A DNA stretch of 64,000 nt from Phycisphaerales bacterium (GTDB lineage Bacteria; Planctomycetota; Phycisphaerae; Tepidisphaerales; Tepidisphaeraceae), in NCBI GenBank assembly GCA_020847375.1, contig JADLCB010000004.1, positions 1 through 64,000 on the forward strand, read 5' to 3'. A program made the translations under genes and the position numbers. The stretch's first letter is position 1; every line of letters starts with the position of its first letter. The notes beneath the pieces are model-generated. The model searched no databases. It was not told the origin of the DNA and was given only the letters and a program-made list of their open reading frames with translations. Of this stretch, positions 35,938 through 45,616 are shown piece by piece.

Positions 35938-37461
35938 ATGGCAGTTAAATTTGAGATTTATCGCGACGGTCAGCAGGTACGGGAGTTCAAGATCGACGGT
36001 GTTGTTGTCGTGGGGGCCGAATCGGTCATCATTCCGGGGAAAATCACTTTTACCAACGGTGTTCTCAGCGCCCAGCGCACCGAAGACAGCGCGATCGGCA
36101 TCAGCCTGCTGTGGGATGCCGGCGATATTGGGATGTTTTGTCTTGAAACCACCCGCCTGAGCCACCGTGCCCAGCCGTACATCCTCAACGTGGAGCTGGC
36201 ACGGTTCCGCCTGATGAAAATCATGCAGAAATATGAGGACTGGAATCTGTTTGATTTTCCGGGATTGGAGGATCATTTCCGGGCTTTCAACCAGGCCCAG
36301 GCGCTGTTTGCTGAGGCCCTGGCGAATCTGCACCAGCCCGCTGAAGCTGCGCGGCTGGCCGATCAGGCGCTGGCAATGGCGATCGACCTCAGTGAAAAAC
36401 TGGCATTGACCCACTCGGAGTTGCTGATCCGCCAGCGTCGTACGCGCGGGCAGTTTGTCCGTCATATTTTTGGTTGTCAGATTGATCCGGGCATTCAAAA
36501 CGAGCGCTACCGCGAAATACTGGGTAAAAACTTCGATTATGCCGTTGTTCCCATGCCGTGGCGCGATATCCAGCCCCAGGCCGATCGTTTTGAAACAACC
36601 GCTGCCGATGGCTGGCTGGAAAACCTGCGCCGTTTGCGCATGCCGGTTATTGCCGGGCCGCTGGTGCGTCTGGATGACAATTCCGTGCCGGATTGGATGG
36701 TGCTCTACGAGGAGGATTACGAAGCGTTTCGCGAACTGGTCTACAGTTATGTGACCCGCGTCGCCAAACGCTACCACCGCATTGTTTCGATTTGGAATGT
36801 GGCTGCCGGATTGAGCGCCAATCGAACATTCCGTCTGAACTTTGATCAGATGATCGAACTGACGCGCATGCTTGTCACCCAGATCAAAAATGTTCTGCCC
36901 GAAGCGCGGACCCTGGTGACGATCGCGCATCCATTTGGCGAATATCATGCCGAGCGCGCCCATACCGTCGCGCCGCTGCTCTATGCCGACATGGTCTCCC
37001 AGACGGGCATCAATTTTGAAGCCTTTGGACTGGAAATTGAGATGGGCGTGCCGCAGACCGGTTATTTCACCCGTGATTTGTTCCAGCTTTCCTGCCTGCT
37101 GGACAAGTTCAATACCCTGGGCCGACCGGTGTTTCTGACCGCAGTCTGCGTACCCGGCCGTAATAACGCCGATCCGGGTGATCGCAGCCGTGGCCAGCTT
37201 GATCCCCAGCTTGCCGGGCGCTGGCATCGTCAGTGGGATCCGGCGTTGCAGGCCGAATGGATGGAAGCGGTCTATCAACTGGCGCTGAGCAAGCCCTGTG
37301 TTGAAAGCATTGCCTGGTCGAACCTGGCCGATATTCATCAGTCGATGCCAGCCGGTGGTTTGTTGGATGATCTGCTCCAGCCCAAGCCGGCGTTTGTCCG
37401 CTTGCAGGAAATGCGCAAAAATTTCGCCACGTATACTTCCAATCGTCGCGCCAACGTCTAG
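35938..37461 (+). CDS. GH10-like TIM-barrel protein lacking both catalytic glutamates (pseudo-xylanase)
   Basis: A 507-residue protein without a signal peptide. Residues ~1-110 look like a beta-sandwich N-terminal domain and ~185-495 like a GH10 endoxylanase barrel. The acid/base region that should read WDVVNE reads WNVAAG (286-291), so Gly replaces the acid/base Glu. The nucleophile strand that should read ITELD reads FLTAVCVP, with Ala402 where Glu belongs. The fold seems intact and the chain unbroken, so it is not a recent pseudogene. It may bind polysaccharide or have been recruited to another role. I infer loss of hydrolase activity from two key substitutions only. Confidence 0.7.
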   Translation: MAVKFEIYRDGQQVREFKIDGVVVVGAESVIIPGKITFTNGVLSAQRTEDSAIGISLLWDAGDIGMFCLETTRLSHRAQPYILNVELARFRLMKIMQKYEDWNLFDFPGLEDHFRAFNQAQALFAEALANLHQPAEAARLADQALAMAIDLSEKLALTHSELLIRQRRTRGQFVRHIFGCQIDPGIQNERYREILGKNFDYAVVPMPWRDIQPQADRFETTAADGWLENLRRLRMPVIAGPLVRLDDNSVPDWMVLYEEDYEAFRELVYSYVTRVAKRYHRIVSIWNVAAGLSANRTFRLNFDQMIELTRMLVTQIKNVLPEARTLVTIAHPFGEYHAERAHTVAPLLYADMVSQTGINFEAFGLEIEMGVPQTGYFTRDLFQLSCLLDKFNTLGRPVFLTAVCVPGRNNADPGDRSRGQLDPQLAGRWHRQWDPALQAEWMEAVYQLALSKPCVESIAWSNLADIHQSMPAGGLLDDLLQPKPAFVRLQEMRKNFATYTSNRRANV

Positions 37462-37512
37462 GAGCTGGTGCTGAATCTCCGCAGACTGGCGCGTGCTTAA
37501 CGCGGGTCGCCT

Positions 37513-38004
37513 ATGCCACAGGCCAGATCAGATCAACCAACGCCCTGGGGCTTCTCGCCCTCGCAGCGTCTGGTGCTGATTGTGTTGGCGCTGGGGTTGC
37601 TCATTGCCGCAGTAATCCTTGCCATCTCCCACCGCGCCTATATTCCAGCTCCCTATACGCAGGAAGGTTCGCGTACGGATTTCCTGCTGGTCGGGATCGA
37701 TCCCAACGCTGCATCGGTTTACGAGCTGATGATGCTTCCACAAATCGGGCTTGGTCGTGCCCGGGAGATCGTTGCTTATCGCCAGCGTGTTTTGCAATCC
37801 AATCCATCATCGCCGGTCTTTATGAGCGCTCAGGATTTGCTGCAGGTGCGCGGTATCGGCAGGGCATTGATGAACCAGATGCAGCCACATTTGCGCTTTC
37901 CGGCTGCGCCTGACATGTCTGTTGTGTCGCCTGCTCCAGCCACCGCCCCGACCGCACCGATCTCCGCACCTGCCTCGATGCCCGCCTCGGCCCCAGCGCC
38001 GTAA
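37513..38004 (+). CDS. Membrane helix-hairpin-helix protein (ComEA-like)
   Basis: A 163-residue protein. A transmembrane helix lies at ~20-40 (LVLIVLALGLLIAAVI). A ComEA/T2SK-like double helix-hairpin-helix follows at ~63-130 (GIDPNAASVYELMMLPQIGLGRAREIVAYR, cut here as two motifs: IDPNAASVYELM and LPQIGLGRAREI). A short Pro/Ala-rich tail closes it. HhH domains bind DNA without sequence preference. It may have a DNA-uptake role with the type IV pili and comF elsewhere in the window, but that is inference. It sits 51 bases after the GH10-like gene and ends just before addA on the opposite strand. Confidence 0.75.
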   Translation: MPQARSDQPTPWGFSPSQRLVLIVLALGLLIAAVILAISHRAYIPAPYTQEGSRTDFLLVGIDPNAASVYELMMLPQIGLGRAREIVAYRQRVLQSNPSSPVFMSAQDLLQVRGIGRALMNQMQPHLRFPAAPDMSVVSPAPATAPTAPISAPASMPASAPAP

Positions 38005-38036
38005 TGGTTGCGCGATGGTCGCTCCAGTCGTTTCGA

Positions 38037-41000
38037 TTACAGTTTGAGGATCAGATGCGGCGTCAGGAAGACGATGTGGATCGCCTTGATCGGCTGACCC
38101 GTGGCGCGATTGACCGCCTGCCGGTATAGCTCCATCTGTCCCCGATAATACTCGCGCCGCTGCTCAACCGTCTGCGCGTCAACCCGGTCTGTTTTGTAAT
38201 CCACAATCGTACATCCGTCGCTTTCCACCAGCAGCAAATCAATGCGCCCGCGGATCATCAACCGATCCAGCGGATCATTCGATGGATTGGTTGTATTGTC
38301 GTGGTCAGTAGTCAGATAAAATGGTTGCTCGCGGATCAGCCGAACTTCGGGGCTGGACATCATCCGACCCAGTTCGCTTTGACAAAACCATTGAATACCA
38401 ACCCGATCGACCTGCCTCGCCTGTTCTGGGCTGATCAGTTGTTGATCGAGCATCCGGCTGATCTGCTCATCAATATCTGTTGGGCCATCAACCTGATGCA
38501 GATCCAGATGTTGCAGGATCAGGTGTGTCGCGGTTCCGCGCGCCGCCGCCTCATCACTGCTGGCCTGCAGGAAGCGGGGCAGGCTCAATCGATCATCCAT
38601 CGCCGGTGGTGATCCCCGCGCCTGGATTGCGTCATCGGCAACCTCATTCTGATTCACCACGTTGATGTCATGTTCATCATCATCCGGCTGCGCAGTGCCC
38701 GCCGTCATCATGTTCGTGCTGCTGCGATGTGCCCAGGTTGTGGCCGCGACGGCTGCTGGCTTGAAGCAGTACTCCTGGTATGGGTAACGAAAAGCCAGCC
38801 GTTCGACAATCTGGCTGGCCAGCGGGTCAGTTGCTGGTGGCGGATCCAGTGGTTGTAATTGCGCCCGATCCGAAAATTGGCGGTTATCAGCTTTGGTCAG
38901 TGGCTGCAGGTTTTCCAACGTCTGTTTCTGTTGCAGATCATATTGAATAATTTGCATGGGTGGGTTGTCACTGGCTGCTGTCGCCATGGCCACCGGCCCC
39001 AACCAGCCCAACATATTCTGCGCTCCAATAACCACCGATTCGGGCAGGACGCCAGCATTTTGATCCCAACGCTGCCAACTGGTGTAGCTGGCATTTTTGC
39101 CCAAGGTTCCGATCAATATCAGATGCTCCCTGGCCCGCGTCATGGCGACATACAACAGGCGCAATTGTTCCGCTTTGCTCGCTCGCACGATGCGCTGGCG
39201 CGCAACAACATGCGCCAGGGAGGGGTACGTTATTTTTCGGACTTGATCGACGACTTTTAATCCCAGCCCGGCTTGGCGATCGATCAAAATCGGCCCCTTG
39301 GCGTCATCAAGATTAAACCCCTTGCCCAGATCAGGCAGGAAAACCACGGGAAATTCCAGCCCCTTGCTCCGGTGGATGCTCATGATTCGCACGGCGTCGG
39401 CAGCCTGGCTGGAAAACGAAGGGAGCTGAAGTTCATCCTGCTGCTGCAAGTCATCGAGAAACTGTAAAAATCGATACAGCCCCTGGCGACGAAATGAACC
39501 GAATTGACGGGCGCGTTCGTGCAGATGCACCAGGTTGGCGCTGCGCTGCCGGCCATCCTCCAAACCAGCGGTGTACGCCAGATAACCGCTCTGGTCGTAA
39601 ATTTCCCAGATCACTTCCGCCAATGGGCGCTTCAAAACCGCATCACGCCAGCGATCGAGCTGCGCCAGAAACCCACGCAAAAATGCAGCCAGCTCGTCGT
39701 CATGATCCTTGGGGTAATTTTGTACTGCCTGATGAAACGAAACGGGCACGTCACAATCAGGGTAGGCCAGACGAATTCGCATCATGGCGTCTTCGGGCTG
39801 GGGTAATGACGCGATCGGGCTGCGCAGCACGGCGGCCAGATGAATATCCTGTTGTTGATTGTCCAGCACATGCAACAGCGCCAGCATGTCGCGGATTTCA
39901 ACCGACGCGAAAAAATCCGAACCGCGCTCATTGTAAACAGGAATACCCAATCGGCGCAAAACACCGGCGATCTGCCCGGCCTTGTGTTTCATGGTTTGCA
40001 GCAGAATGACGCAATCGCTGTAGCGAATCGGGCGCGGGGTCAGACCACCGGCCCCTTGCTGCATGACATTCATCCTGGGCTGTTCGCCGTGCCCCATCAG
40101 ATTGCGCAGTTGAGCGGCGATCAGCCGCGCTTCCAGTTCAATCGCGTCCAGCGCATTGTCATCGTCATCCGAACCGCCATCATTGCCGGTGGACGCATCA
40201 CTGGCGAACTGGTTCTGTCCGGTTGCCGGCAACAGGTGCAGTTGGATGGGGGCGCCGGTAAAACTCGAGCTGTCCGTCCCCGTCGGGTAATCAAGCCCAG
40301 CCACCAGATGATGATTCTGGTCATACTCGATTTCCGCAGCCGACTTGTACATCAACTTTTCAAAGATGCGATTGATTGCTTCCAGCAGCGGTTGACGGCT
40401 GCGAAAGTTGGATTGCAGAAAAATGGCCTGCCCGCCGCTGTTGTCGCCGCCGGCGCGGTATCGACTTTCACGTTGCAGAAACTGCTGCGGGTCAGCCAGG
40501 CGAAAGCGGTAGATACTCTGCTTGACATCGCCCACACAGAAAAAGTTTGAGGCCGGTGTGGCGTCGGTGGTTTGGGCCGATGATTGCAGACATTCCCGGC
40601 TGAGCAGGCGCAAAATTGCATCCTGAACAGGATTGATGTCCTGATATTCATCCACCAGCACATGGCGGTAATTGCGATGACAGGAACGGGCAATATCAGA
40701 AGGCCGGAGATTTTGCAGATCGCCGTCGCACAACAGGCGCAATGTCAATCGTTCCAGATCAGAAAAATCGACGCCCTTGATCTGGCGCTTAGCCAGAACG
40801 AGCCGCTGCTCGAATTCATCGACCAGGGCCAGGAATGTCCTGGCATGTTCCAGTGTATCTTTCATGGTCTGCTGCCACTGGGCCGGGCTGAACTTCAGAT
40901 GGTGGGCCAGCGTTTTGTCCTTGAAGGCATCACGCGCTGAGTCAGTGAGTGAGCTGGCGATATCCTTGTTTGGACGCGGTTTTCTGATGCTTGGTTTTCT

Positions 41001-41840
41001 ACCGAAGTCTGCTTCTGTACTATTTTGCGACAGTTCATCCAGGCGTCCGGTCGTGGCCAGCTCATGCCAGTTCTTTGCGATGGCGAGGAGCTTTTCAAGG
41101 TATTGTTCATATTCGTCAAACCCCTGCGGCAGAGAATCATGCGCCTGTTGGCAGGTGGTGAGCACATCCTGTAATTGCCGCTGAAGATTCTGGAGGTAAT
41201 CCTGACCCAGTTGCGATTGGGCCAGTGGCTGCTCTGCTGCCTGCGTGAGATACTCCAGGGTCGTTTTGCGCCACTGTTGCGGATCAATCACACTGGTCAG
41301 CAGGTTGTACGCCGAAAGAACCAGCTTTGTGAGGGTGTCATCCAGGTGATTGCCGCTGTAGGCTTCGACCAGACTTTCAAACGCCGCATCACCGCCTTCA
41401 TGATGTTCGTCAAACATCTGACGGATGACATCTTCGCGCATCAGCCGGGCTTCATCTTCGTCCAGCACGATGAAATCAGGATCCATTTCCAGGCGGACGA
41501 AATGCTGGCGGATCAGTCGCGAGCAAAAGGTGTGCAGCGTGCTGATCGCGGCATGATCCAGCAGGCGCAACTGTTTGCGCAGGTGTTCATCAGTGCTGCC
41601 AACGGCGCGCCCGCGGATGGATTGCTCAATGCGGCTGCGCATTTCGCTGGCGGCATTTCGGGTGAACGTGACGACCAGCAGCTCATTGATGTTGCAGCGA
41701 TTGTGCGCGTCACAGACCAGATACGCGCAGCGTTCAGCCAGTACCGAGGTCTTTCCACTGCCAGCAGCAGCGCTGACCAGCAACCCTTTGCCGGTCGTCT
41801 CAATCGCCATTTTTTGTGCAGCAGTCCATTGGCGGGGCAT
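38037..41840 (-). CDS. addA: Helicase-nuclease subunit AddA
   Basis: The large UvrD/RecB-type subunit of AddAB, which resects double-strand breaks for RecA loading. It has 1267 residues. SAAAGSGKTSVLAERC forms Walker A near residue 25, VDEYQDINPVQDA is motif II near 395, QSIYRFR follows, and the C-terminal RecB-nuclease motif is TIVDYKTDR. Its start is 2 bases after the addB stop, so they are translationally linked. Variable acidic inserts occur (near 560 and in 1080-1110). The pair is intact, which supports a working double-strand break repair pathway. Confidence 0.93.
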   Translation of the reverse strand: MPRQWTAAQKMAIETTGKGLLVSAAAGSGKTSVLAERCAYLVCDAHNRCNINELLVVTFTRNAASEMRSRIEQSIRGRAVGSTDEHLRKQLRLLDHAAISTLHTFCSRLIRQHFVRLEMDPDFIVLDEDEARLMREDVIRQMFDEHHEGGDAAFESLVEAYSGNHLDDTLTKLVLSAYNLLTSVIDPQQWRKTTLEYLTQAAEQPLAQSQLGQDYLQNLQRQLQDVLTTCQQAHDSLPQGFDEYEQYLEKLLAIAKNWHELATTGRLDELSQNSTEADFGRKPSIRKPRPNKDIASSLTDSARDAFKDKTLAHHLKFSPAQWQQTMKDTLEHARTFLALVDEFEQRLVLAKRQIKGVDFSDLERLTLRLLCDGDLQNLRPSDIARSCHRNYRHVLVDEYQDINPVQDAILRLLSRECLQSSAQTTDATPASNFFCVGDVKQSIYRFRLADPQQFLQRESRYRAGGDNSGGQAIFLQSNFRSRQPLLEAINRIFEKLMYKSAAEIEYDQNHHLVAGLDYPTGTDSSSFTGAPIQLHLLPATGQNQFASDASTGNDGGSDDDDNALDAIELEARLIAAQLRNLMGHGEQPRMNVMQQGAGGLTPRPIRYSDCVILLQTMKHKAGQIAGVLRRLGIPVYNERGSDFFASVEIRDMLALLHVLDNQQQDIHLAAVLRSPIASLPQPEDAMMRIRLAYPDCDVPVSFHQAVQNYPKDHDDELAAFLRGFLAQLDRWRDAVLKRPLAEVIWEIYDQSGYLAYTAGLEDGRQRSANLVHLHERARQFGSFRRQGLYRFLQFLDDLQQQDELQLPSFSSQAADAVRIMSIHRSKGLEFPVVFLPDLGKGFNLDDAKGPILIDRQAGLGLKVVDQVRKITYPSLAHVVARQRIVRASKAEQLRLLYVAMTRAREHLILIGTLGKNASYTSWQRWDQNAGVLPESVVIGAQNMLGWLGPVAMATAASDNPPMQIIQYDLQQKQTLENLQPLTKADNRQFSDRAQLQPLDPPPATDPLASQIVERLAFRYPYQEYCFKPAAVAATTWAHRSSTNMMTAGTAQPDDDEHDINVVNQNEVADDAIQARGSPPAMDDRLSLPRFLQASSDEAAARGTATHLILQHLDLHQVDGPTDIDEQISRMLDQQLISPEQARQVDRVGIQWFCQSELGRMMSSPEVRLIREQPFYLTTDHDNTTNPSNDPLDRLMIRGRIDLLLVESDGCTIVDYKTDRVDAQTVEQRREYYRGQMELYRQAVNRATGQPIKAIHIVFLTPHLILKL

Positions 41841-41842
41841 TG

Positions 41843-44800
41843 TTAGTCCTTGTTTTTACGCTTGCGTTGGGTTGATTTGGCCGCAGTTGCATCATCGCCT
41901 GCGCTGGCATTGGCACTGATATCGGCATTGGTGACGGTATCTGCACCGCCGGCGACATCAGTATCAGCGTCAACATCGGTCTGCGCCTCAGTACCGGGCT
42001 TGTGTTGCAGGATCGCCTCCAACTTGACTGATTCAAGAAAACGATAGCCGTCGATATTCGGCTCGAACCGGCAGACGCTGCGATAGTGACACCAACTGCA
42101 CGGAGACTCCTTGCCCAGACGATAAGGTTTGACGGCAATGCCGCCACGAATGATTTCATCTGCCTGCGAAATCAGCTTTTCGTAAACCCAGTCCAGCAAT
42201 TGGCCGAACGATTCCGCACTGACAACATCGGAATGCTGGCGACTCACTGTCCCATCTTTGGTCAGCCCGGCAGCAAGGTGATCAGAGTTTTCACCAGCCG
42301 CCAGCGTCGTATCAAGCTCGGACAAAAACCCCGCGTTAATGATTCCTTTCAACTTTCCCCAGAGATGGAAGGTTTCGGTATCGGGAGAGTTGGCTGAATC
42401 AGGATGATCGACGGATTTAATTTTCCTGAGCAAACGGGCGTACAGTCCAGCGGCAGGTTCAAGTTCTTGATTGAAAACGCCCTGGGCGTGCTGGCGCAAA
42501 ACCAGCAGCGCCGTCAGCAATTGCAACTGCAGCCCGTGGTAAACCTTGGTGAAATCCAGTGATTTGTCTGAGGTGCTGTAGTCGATGACCGTAAACGCTT
42601 TTTTCCCTTTCAGGCGGTCGATACGATCGATATACCCGCTGACAGCGACCGTTTGCCCCTCAGGCGTTTGCACGGTCAGTGCCGGCAGCACCGAACGATT
42701 TCCACCAAAGAAAACACCGGTACGTTCCGGTTGGCCAGCATAACGTCGAAAAACCACCTGCTGGGATTGAACGAATTGCTTCATCGAGTTCTGGATGCGT
42801 TTGAGCAGATGCTGATCGCGGGCATTGCTCATCATCACTTCCTCTCGCAGGGTGGTCGCCACTTCACGAGTGAAGCGCTCAGCCAGGTTGGATAGCTCCT
42901 CATCAGACAGATTGGCCAGTTCCAACTGACGGGAATGGAGATCATCAAAAAATTTGCCCAGGGTCTGATGGTAGATGTTGCTCAGGTCCAGCGCGGTCGG
43001 ATCAGGTTCTGATCGGGCGCGCAGCTTCAGGCCATAGGTGGCAAAATGTTTGAAGGGACATTCTGCGATGGTTTCAAGTTGTCGCACGGATAGCTGAAGC
43101 GGCGACTGTGCCGAAAATGCCGCTGCGATCGTCGCAGGGGTTAATTCAGCACGATTGCAATAATCGAGCGCTTTCCAGGAACGAAAACGCATGATGTCAA
43201 CGGCGTCGGAAATCGGCGCATGTGTCGCCAGCCAGTGATACAGCGCCAGCCACGTCGATGTATGCGTATCTTCAGTTTGCTGGCGCACCCAGTGCATCAG
43301 TCCAGTGACAAGCTGGCGGGGCGTGGCGATATACGACGGTTCATCCTGCGGGCTGTCGGAAAGGCTGGTCGGCACATGATCGGGAAGAGCGGCGCGCACA
43401 TCCTGCCAGAAAGGAGATGGCGCCAGTTCGTGACCGGTTTCATCCGCGATGTTGCGCAGCAGCAATAGTTTATGGCTGGCTCTGGTAAACGCGAGATAGG
43501 CCAGCAGACTTTCATCCAGCAGTTTGCGCTGGCTATCCGGTTCGATGTCGATATTACGATTGCGCAGTGTGCGCCGATCATTGTCAGACAGGATCGAATC
43601 CTCAGTCTGGCTGCGCGGAAAGACGCCATCGCTCAGCCCCAGGACAATCACGGCCTTGGCACTATGCCCGCGCGTGCGATCGACGGAACCGACGATCACC
43701 TGATCGACCGTGGGGGGGGTTAAAGCAAGGTCGAACTGCTCCAGACCGGCTTCAAATAATTCCAAAAAATCGATCAGGGTTACGGGTTGGTCGCCGATCA
43801 GCGCAACCATCTGATCAAACAGCTCCATCAGCTCGATCCAGACCTGCTCGTGTTCAGCCGCCAACCGCAAATCGCCCTCCTGGCGTGCCTGCGCGATCCA
43901 CGTCGTCAAGGTGGTGCGTACGTTCAGGCTATCCAGCAGAAAACAGAGCCGGCGGACAAAGAGATTCAGCGGTTTGGCTTCAGCGCCAGCCAAATCCTTG
44001 ATCACCGGCGACAGGTGCGCCGTCAATTGCCGGCGCAGTGCATCGGCCCGCTGGGCGTCGGCTGGGACAATCGGCAGGCCCGATTCATCCTGTTGCTGCT
44101 GCTTGCCGGAGGGTTTGTAGGTCCAGTTCTGATCCGCAACCCAGGCGCTGCCGTGGATACGGTGTTCAAGCACGTAGTTTTCCAGATCATCCGCTTCGGT
44201 AAAACTCAGCCCAGCCAGGCCGGACTTGATGATCGTCAGGGTTGCTTCGTGCGGCCAGTTCAACAAGGCGATCTGCAGTACACAGCGCAGCAGTTGCGGG
44301 AGGGGATGATGAGCGATTGTCCGCCGACGGTCGGCGAAGAAGGGAATTGCGTGTTCGCGGAAGCTGGCGTCGATCTGTTCGTGATAATCATCCAGATCGC
44401 GCATCAATACCGCGATTTGCCGAAGACGATAACCGCTGGCCAGCAGCGTTTTAATCTGCATGGCAGCCAGATCGACTTCAGCACTGCGATCAGACGCTTC
44501 AAACAGGGCAACGGAAGCAGGGTCATCAATTTTGCAGTGGGCTGGGTCGGTTGTGTTGGTTGGCGGCGGGGCGGCACTGGCCTGCCCCAAAGCCATCGTC
44601 TGCTCCAACCTGGCCAGCTCGCCCGAGGCTGGGCGATAACGGGTTTCAAGCTGAATTGGCGGGTCGATAGTGATACCTTCGTCGCCGAAAAGGCGCGACA
44701 ACGACTGAAAGGCGTGCTGAGTGCGATGAAAACAGTCCAGCTCATGCGGCCGAGGCAGTGCTGAAGAAAATGCCTGCGCCGAAGGATCGCCCAGCACGGT

Positions 44801-45502
44801 GATGCTCAGACTTTGGCTGACCTGTGCGATGCCTTTGAGCATGGCACGTTCGTAGCTGCTGAAATCAAGAAAACCATCGACATAAACCACCGCATTTGTT
44901 AATCCGCGCCAAGTGGCGATGCCCTGCAGCACCTGTTGCATACGGCGGGCTGGGTCCAGACGATCCTGGCCGATAAACCGGACGTAACTGGTAAAGAGCA
45001 GATCAAGGTCATGCAGCTTGGCAGCCAGTTTTTGCGTATCGGCATCGTCGTGCTGCGCGGGAAATTGCTGCAGCAGTTGCGTGAGATCGTCAGCGGTCTG
45101 GCCCGCCCGTTCAAAATCAGAAAAGGTCTGGTCGATACGAGCGGCTAGACCGGCCTGCCCGGCGCTGGGGCCGAAGTATTGCAATTCCGACGCATGATCG
45201 CGCAGCAGCAGGCGAATAATCATCTGCCGGCCGTAGGAGCTGATTTCCGGCAGAGCGGCGCCGCCACATTCGGTTAAAACTTCCCGCCCCAATTCCTGAA
45301 ACGAAATGATTCGACAACGCAGAAAAGCGTCCAGCCGGCCACCCACTGCCAGCAGGCGTTCAGCTTCAAAAGTGGCTTGTTTGGGCAAAATCCACAAGAT
45401 CGGATCGCCCAGCGGCTGATCGCGCATCGCGTCGGTGATGCGGTCAAGGCAATACCGGGTTTTTCCGCTGCCCGCCCGCCCGATGATAAATTGCACGCTC
45501 AT
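41843..45502 (-). CDS. addB: Helicase-nuclease subunit AddB
   Basis: A 1219-residue AddB subunit. It has an N-terminal Walker A (IGRAGSGKT), the helicase-like pseudo-domain with LGLSDGVFPRS, and an Fe-S nuclease domain. The four cysteines are one in TIAECPF and three in the C-terminal CSWCHYRSVC. A ~60-residue Ala/Asp/Thr-rich tail follows the last Cys and is not typical of the family. Upstream of addA, the pair forms one operon. Confidence 0.9.
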   Translation of the reverse strand: MSVQFIIGRAGSGKTRYCLDRITDAMRDQPLGDPILWILPKQATFEAERLLAVGGRLDAFLRCRIISFQELGREVLTECGGAALPEISSYGRQMIIRLLLRDHASELQYFGPSAGQAGLAARIDQTFSDFERAGQTADDLTQLLQQFPAQHDDADTQKLAAKLHDLDLLFTSYVRFIGQDRLDPARRMQQVLQGIATWRGLTNAVVYVDGFLDFSSYERAMLKGIAQVSQSLSITVLGDPSAQAFSSALPRPHELDCFHRTQHAFQSLSRLFGDEGITIDPPIQLETRYRPASGELARLEQTMALGQASAAPPPTNTTDPAHCKIDDPASVALFEASDRSAEVDLAAMQIKTLLASGYRLRQIAVLMRDLDDYHEQIDASFREHAIPFFADRRRTIAHHPLPQLLRCVLQIALLNWPHEATLTIIKSGLAGLSFTEADDLENYVLEHRIHGSAWVADQNWTYKPSGKQQQQDESGLPIVPADAQRADALRRQLTAHLSPVIKDLAGAEAKPLNLFVRRLCFLLDSLNVRTTLTTWIAQARQEGDLRLAAEHEQVWIELMELFDQMVALIGDQPVTLIDFLELFEAGLEQFDLALTPPTVDQVIVGSVDRTRGHSAKAVIVLGLSDGVFPRSQTEDSILSDNDRRTLRNRNIDIEPDSQRKLLDESLLAYLAFTRASHKLLLLRNIADETGHELAPSPFWQDVRAALPDHVPTSLSDSPQDEPSYIATPRQLVTGLMHWVRQQTEDTHTSTWLALYHWLATHAPISDAVDIMRFRSWKALDYCNRAELTPATIAAAFSAQSPLQLSVRQLETIAECPFKHFATYGLKLRARSEPDPTALDLSNIYHQTLGKFFDDLHSRQLELANLSDEELSNLAERFTREVATTLREEVMMSNARDQHLLKRIQNSMKQFVQSQQVVFRRYAGQPERTGVFFGGNRSVLPALTVQTPEGQTVAVSGYIDRIDRLKGKKAFTVIDYSTSDKSLDFTKVYHGLQLQLLTALLVLRQHAQGVFNQELEPAAGLYARLLRKIKSVDHPDSANSPDTETFHLWGKLKGIINAGFLSELDTTLAAGENSDHLAAGLTKDGTVSRQHSDVVSAESFGQLLDWVYEKLISQADEIIRGGIAVKPYRLGKESPCSWCHYRSVCRFEPNIDGYRFLESVKLEAILQHKPGTEAQTDVDADTDVAGGADTVTNADISANASAGDDATAAKSTQRKRKNKD

Positions 45503-45616
45503 CCTGGTTTCCCCGTGTTTTTCCCGATATTGTCCGGCATCATTTGACGGCCAGACAATAATCCCTGGACTGCGCTCATTCTATTTTTACGCGCATTTCG
45601 AGTAACATCCCTCGTG

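Noticed and set aside
35935..37338. 467-codon minus-strand frame opposite the GH10-like gene
   Set aside because: It is a shadow of the real coding strand, with no recognisable domain.
43787..44764. 325-codon plus-strand frame inside addB
   Set aside because: It is an antisense shadow with no domain and lies in a well-supported gene.
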